61,984 nucleotides of DNA from Gelidibacter algens. GTDB taxonomy: Bacteria; Bacteroidota; Bacteroidia; Flavobacteriales; Flavobacteriaceae. Below, piece after piece: positions 61,950-61,984 of the stretch. The stretch is from the NCBI RefSeq assembly GCF_001678675.1, contig NZ_LZRN01000025.1, forward strand, positions 1 through 61,984, read 5' to 3'. A program made the translations under genes and the position numbers. The notes beneath the pieces are model-generated. The model did not search any database. It worked only from the letters and a program-made list of their open reading frames with translations, and was not told the DNA's origin. Position 1 is the stretch's first letter. Every line of letters begins with the position of its first letter.

Positions 61950-61984
61950 AACGAAGTACTTTTCGGTTAGTACGTTTTTTTTTT
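61950..61984 (+). terminator. terminator of the BON-LysM gene
   Basis: GTACT (61956-61960) pairs with AGTAC (61969-61973), extended by AAC/GTT with a bulge, followed by a long T run up to the window edge. Confidence 0.75.

Overview
The window is a low-GC chromosome segment from a member of the Bacteroidota, most likely a marine Flavobacteriaceae. Support comes from TAnnTTTG-type -7 promoter boxes, type IX secretion/gliding proteins (a CHU_C-type C-terminal domain, PorP/SprF, and a TPR-PD40-OmpA protein), a fused aspartokinase/homoserine dehydrogenase, a DnaX without the usual cysteine module, and many genes whose protein sequences look flavobacterial. Genus cannot be assigned from the sequence alone.

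Layout. 1-2900 is accessory DNA: a HEAT-repeat protein, a gene-free stretch with a nested inverted repeat, and a Bacteroidetes-type tyrosine recombinase lying just 3' of a tRNA-Pro/tRNA-Ser pair (2904-3083). 3178-17480 holds a frameshifted 7TM-HD phosphohydrolase, a thiolase, an NlpC/P60-like protein lacking its cysteine, a TPR protein, gyrA, clpC, a small flavobacterial protein, hutH, and a TlpA-like lipoprotein. 17479-24615 holds the NAD(P)HX repair enzyme and the thrA-thrB-thrC cluster, which is interrupted by a four-helix-bundle (S23 family) gene flanked by inverted arrays of 7-bp repeats. 24644-28807 is an NAD-binding protein followed by gcvT, glutaminase, a RmlD/epimerase-like protein and pterin dehydratase. 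29277-33444 has yebC and a convergent Kdo/8-amino-Kdo type cluster (kdsB, HAD phosphatase, kdnB-like, acyltransferase). 33489-37837 has a DUF4126 protein, a RecD-like helicase, an unknown membrane protein, a DUF3822 protein and rsmD. 37940-38288 is the RNase P RNA on the minus strand. 38527-40258 is dnaX, split at a run of ten A residues. 40301-45845 holds a lipoprotein, miaE, a beta-barrel protein, ppx-ppk and sixA. 46292-53092 is a type IX secretion-related trio. 53724-56028 has a CAP lipoprotein, a PLDc_N-like fragment, pdxH and an unknown protein. 56103-59234 is a pyrR-x-pyrB-y-rnz operon. 59395-61257 is rpsA, and a LysM/BON protein closes the window.

Most genes are core housekeeping. The main points of interest are: (1) dnaX broken exactly after the collar domain at an A10 run, the architecture expected for slippage-made gamma and tau; (2) a four-helix-bundle gene sitting between thrB and thrC as a cassette bounded by inverted 7-bp repeat arrays, with related 7-bp arrays at two other intergenic sites; (3) a possible Thr/Ile leader peptide upstream of thrA; (4) an NlpC/P60 protein with Ala in place of the catalytic Cys; (5) frame breaks in the 7TM-HD gene and at the end of the S23 gene; (6) a lone integrase with an oriT-like inverted repeat beside tRNA genes. 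All functional calls are from sequence pattern recognition; no database search was run.
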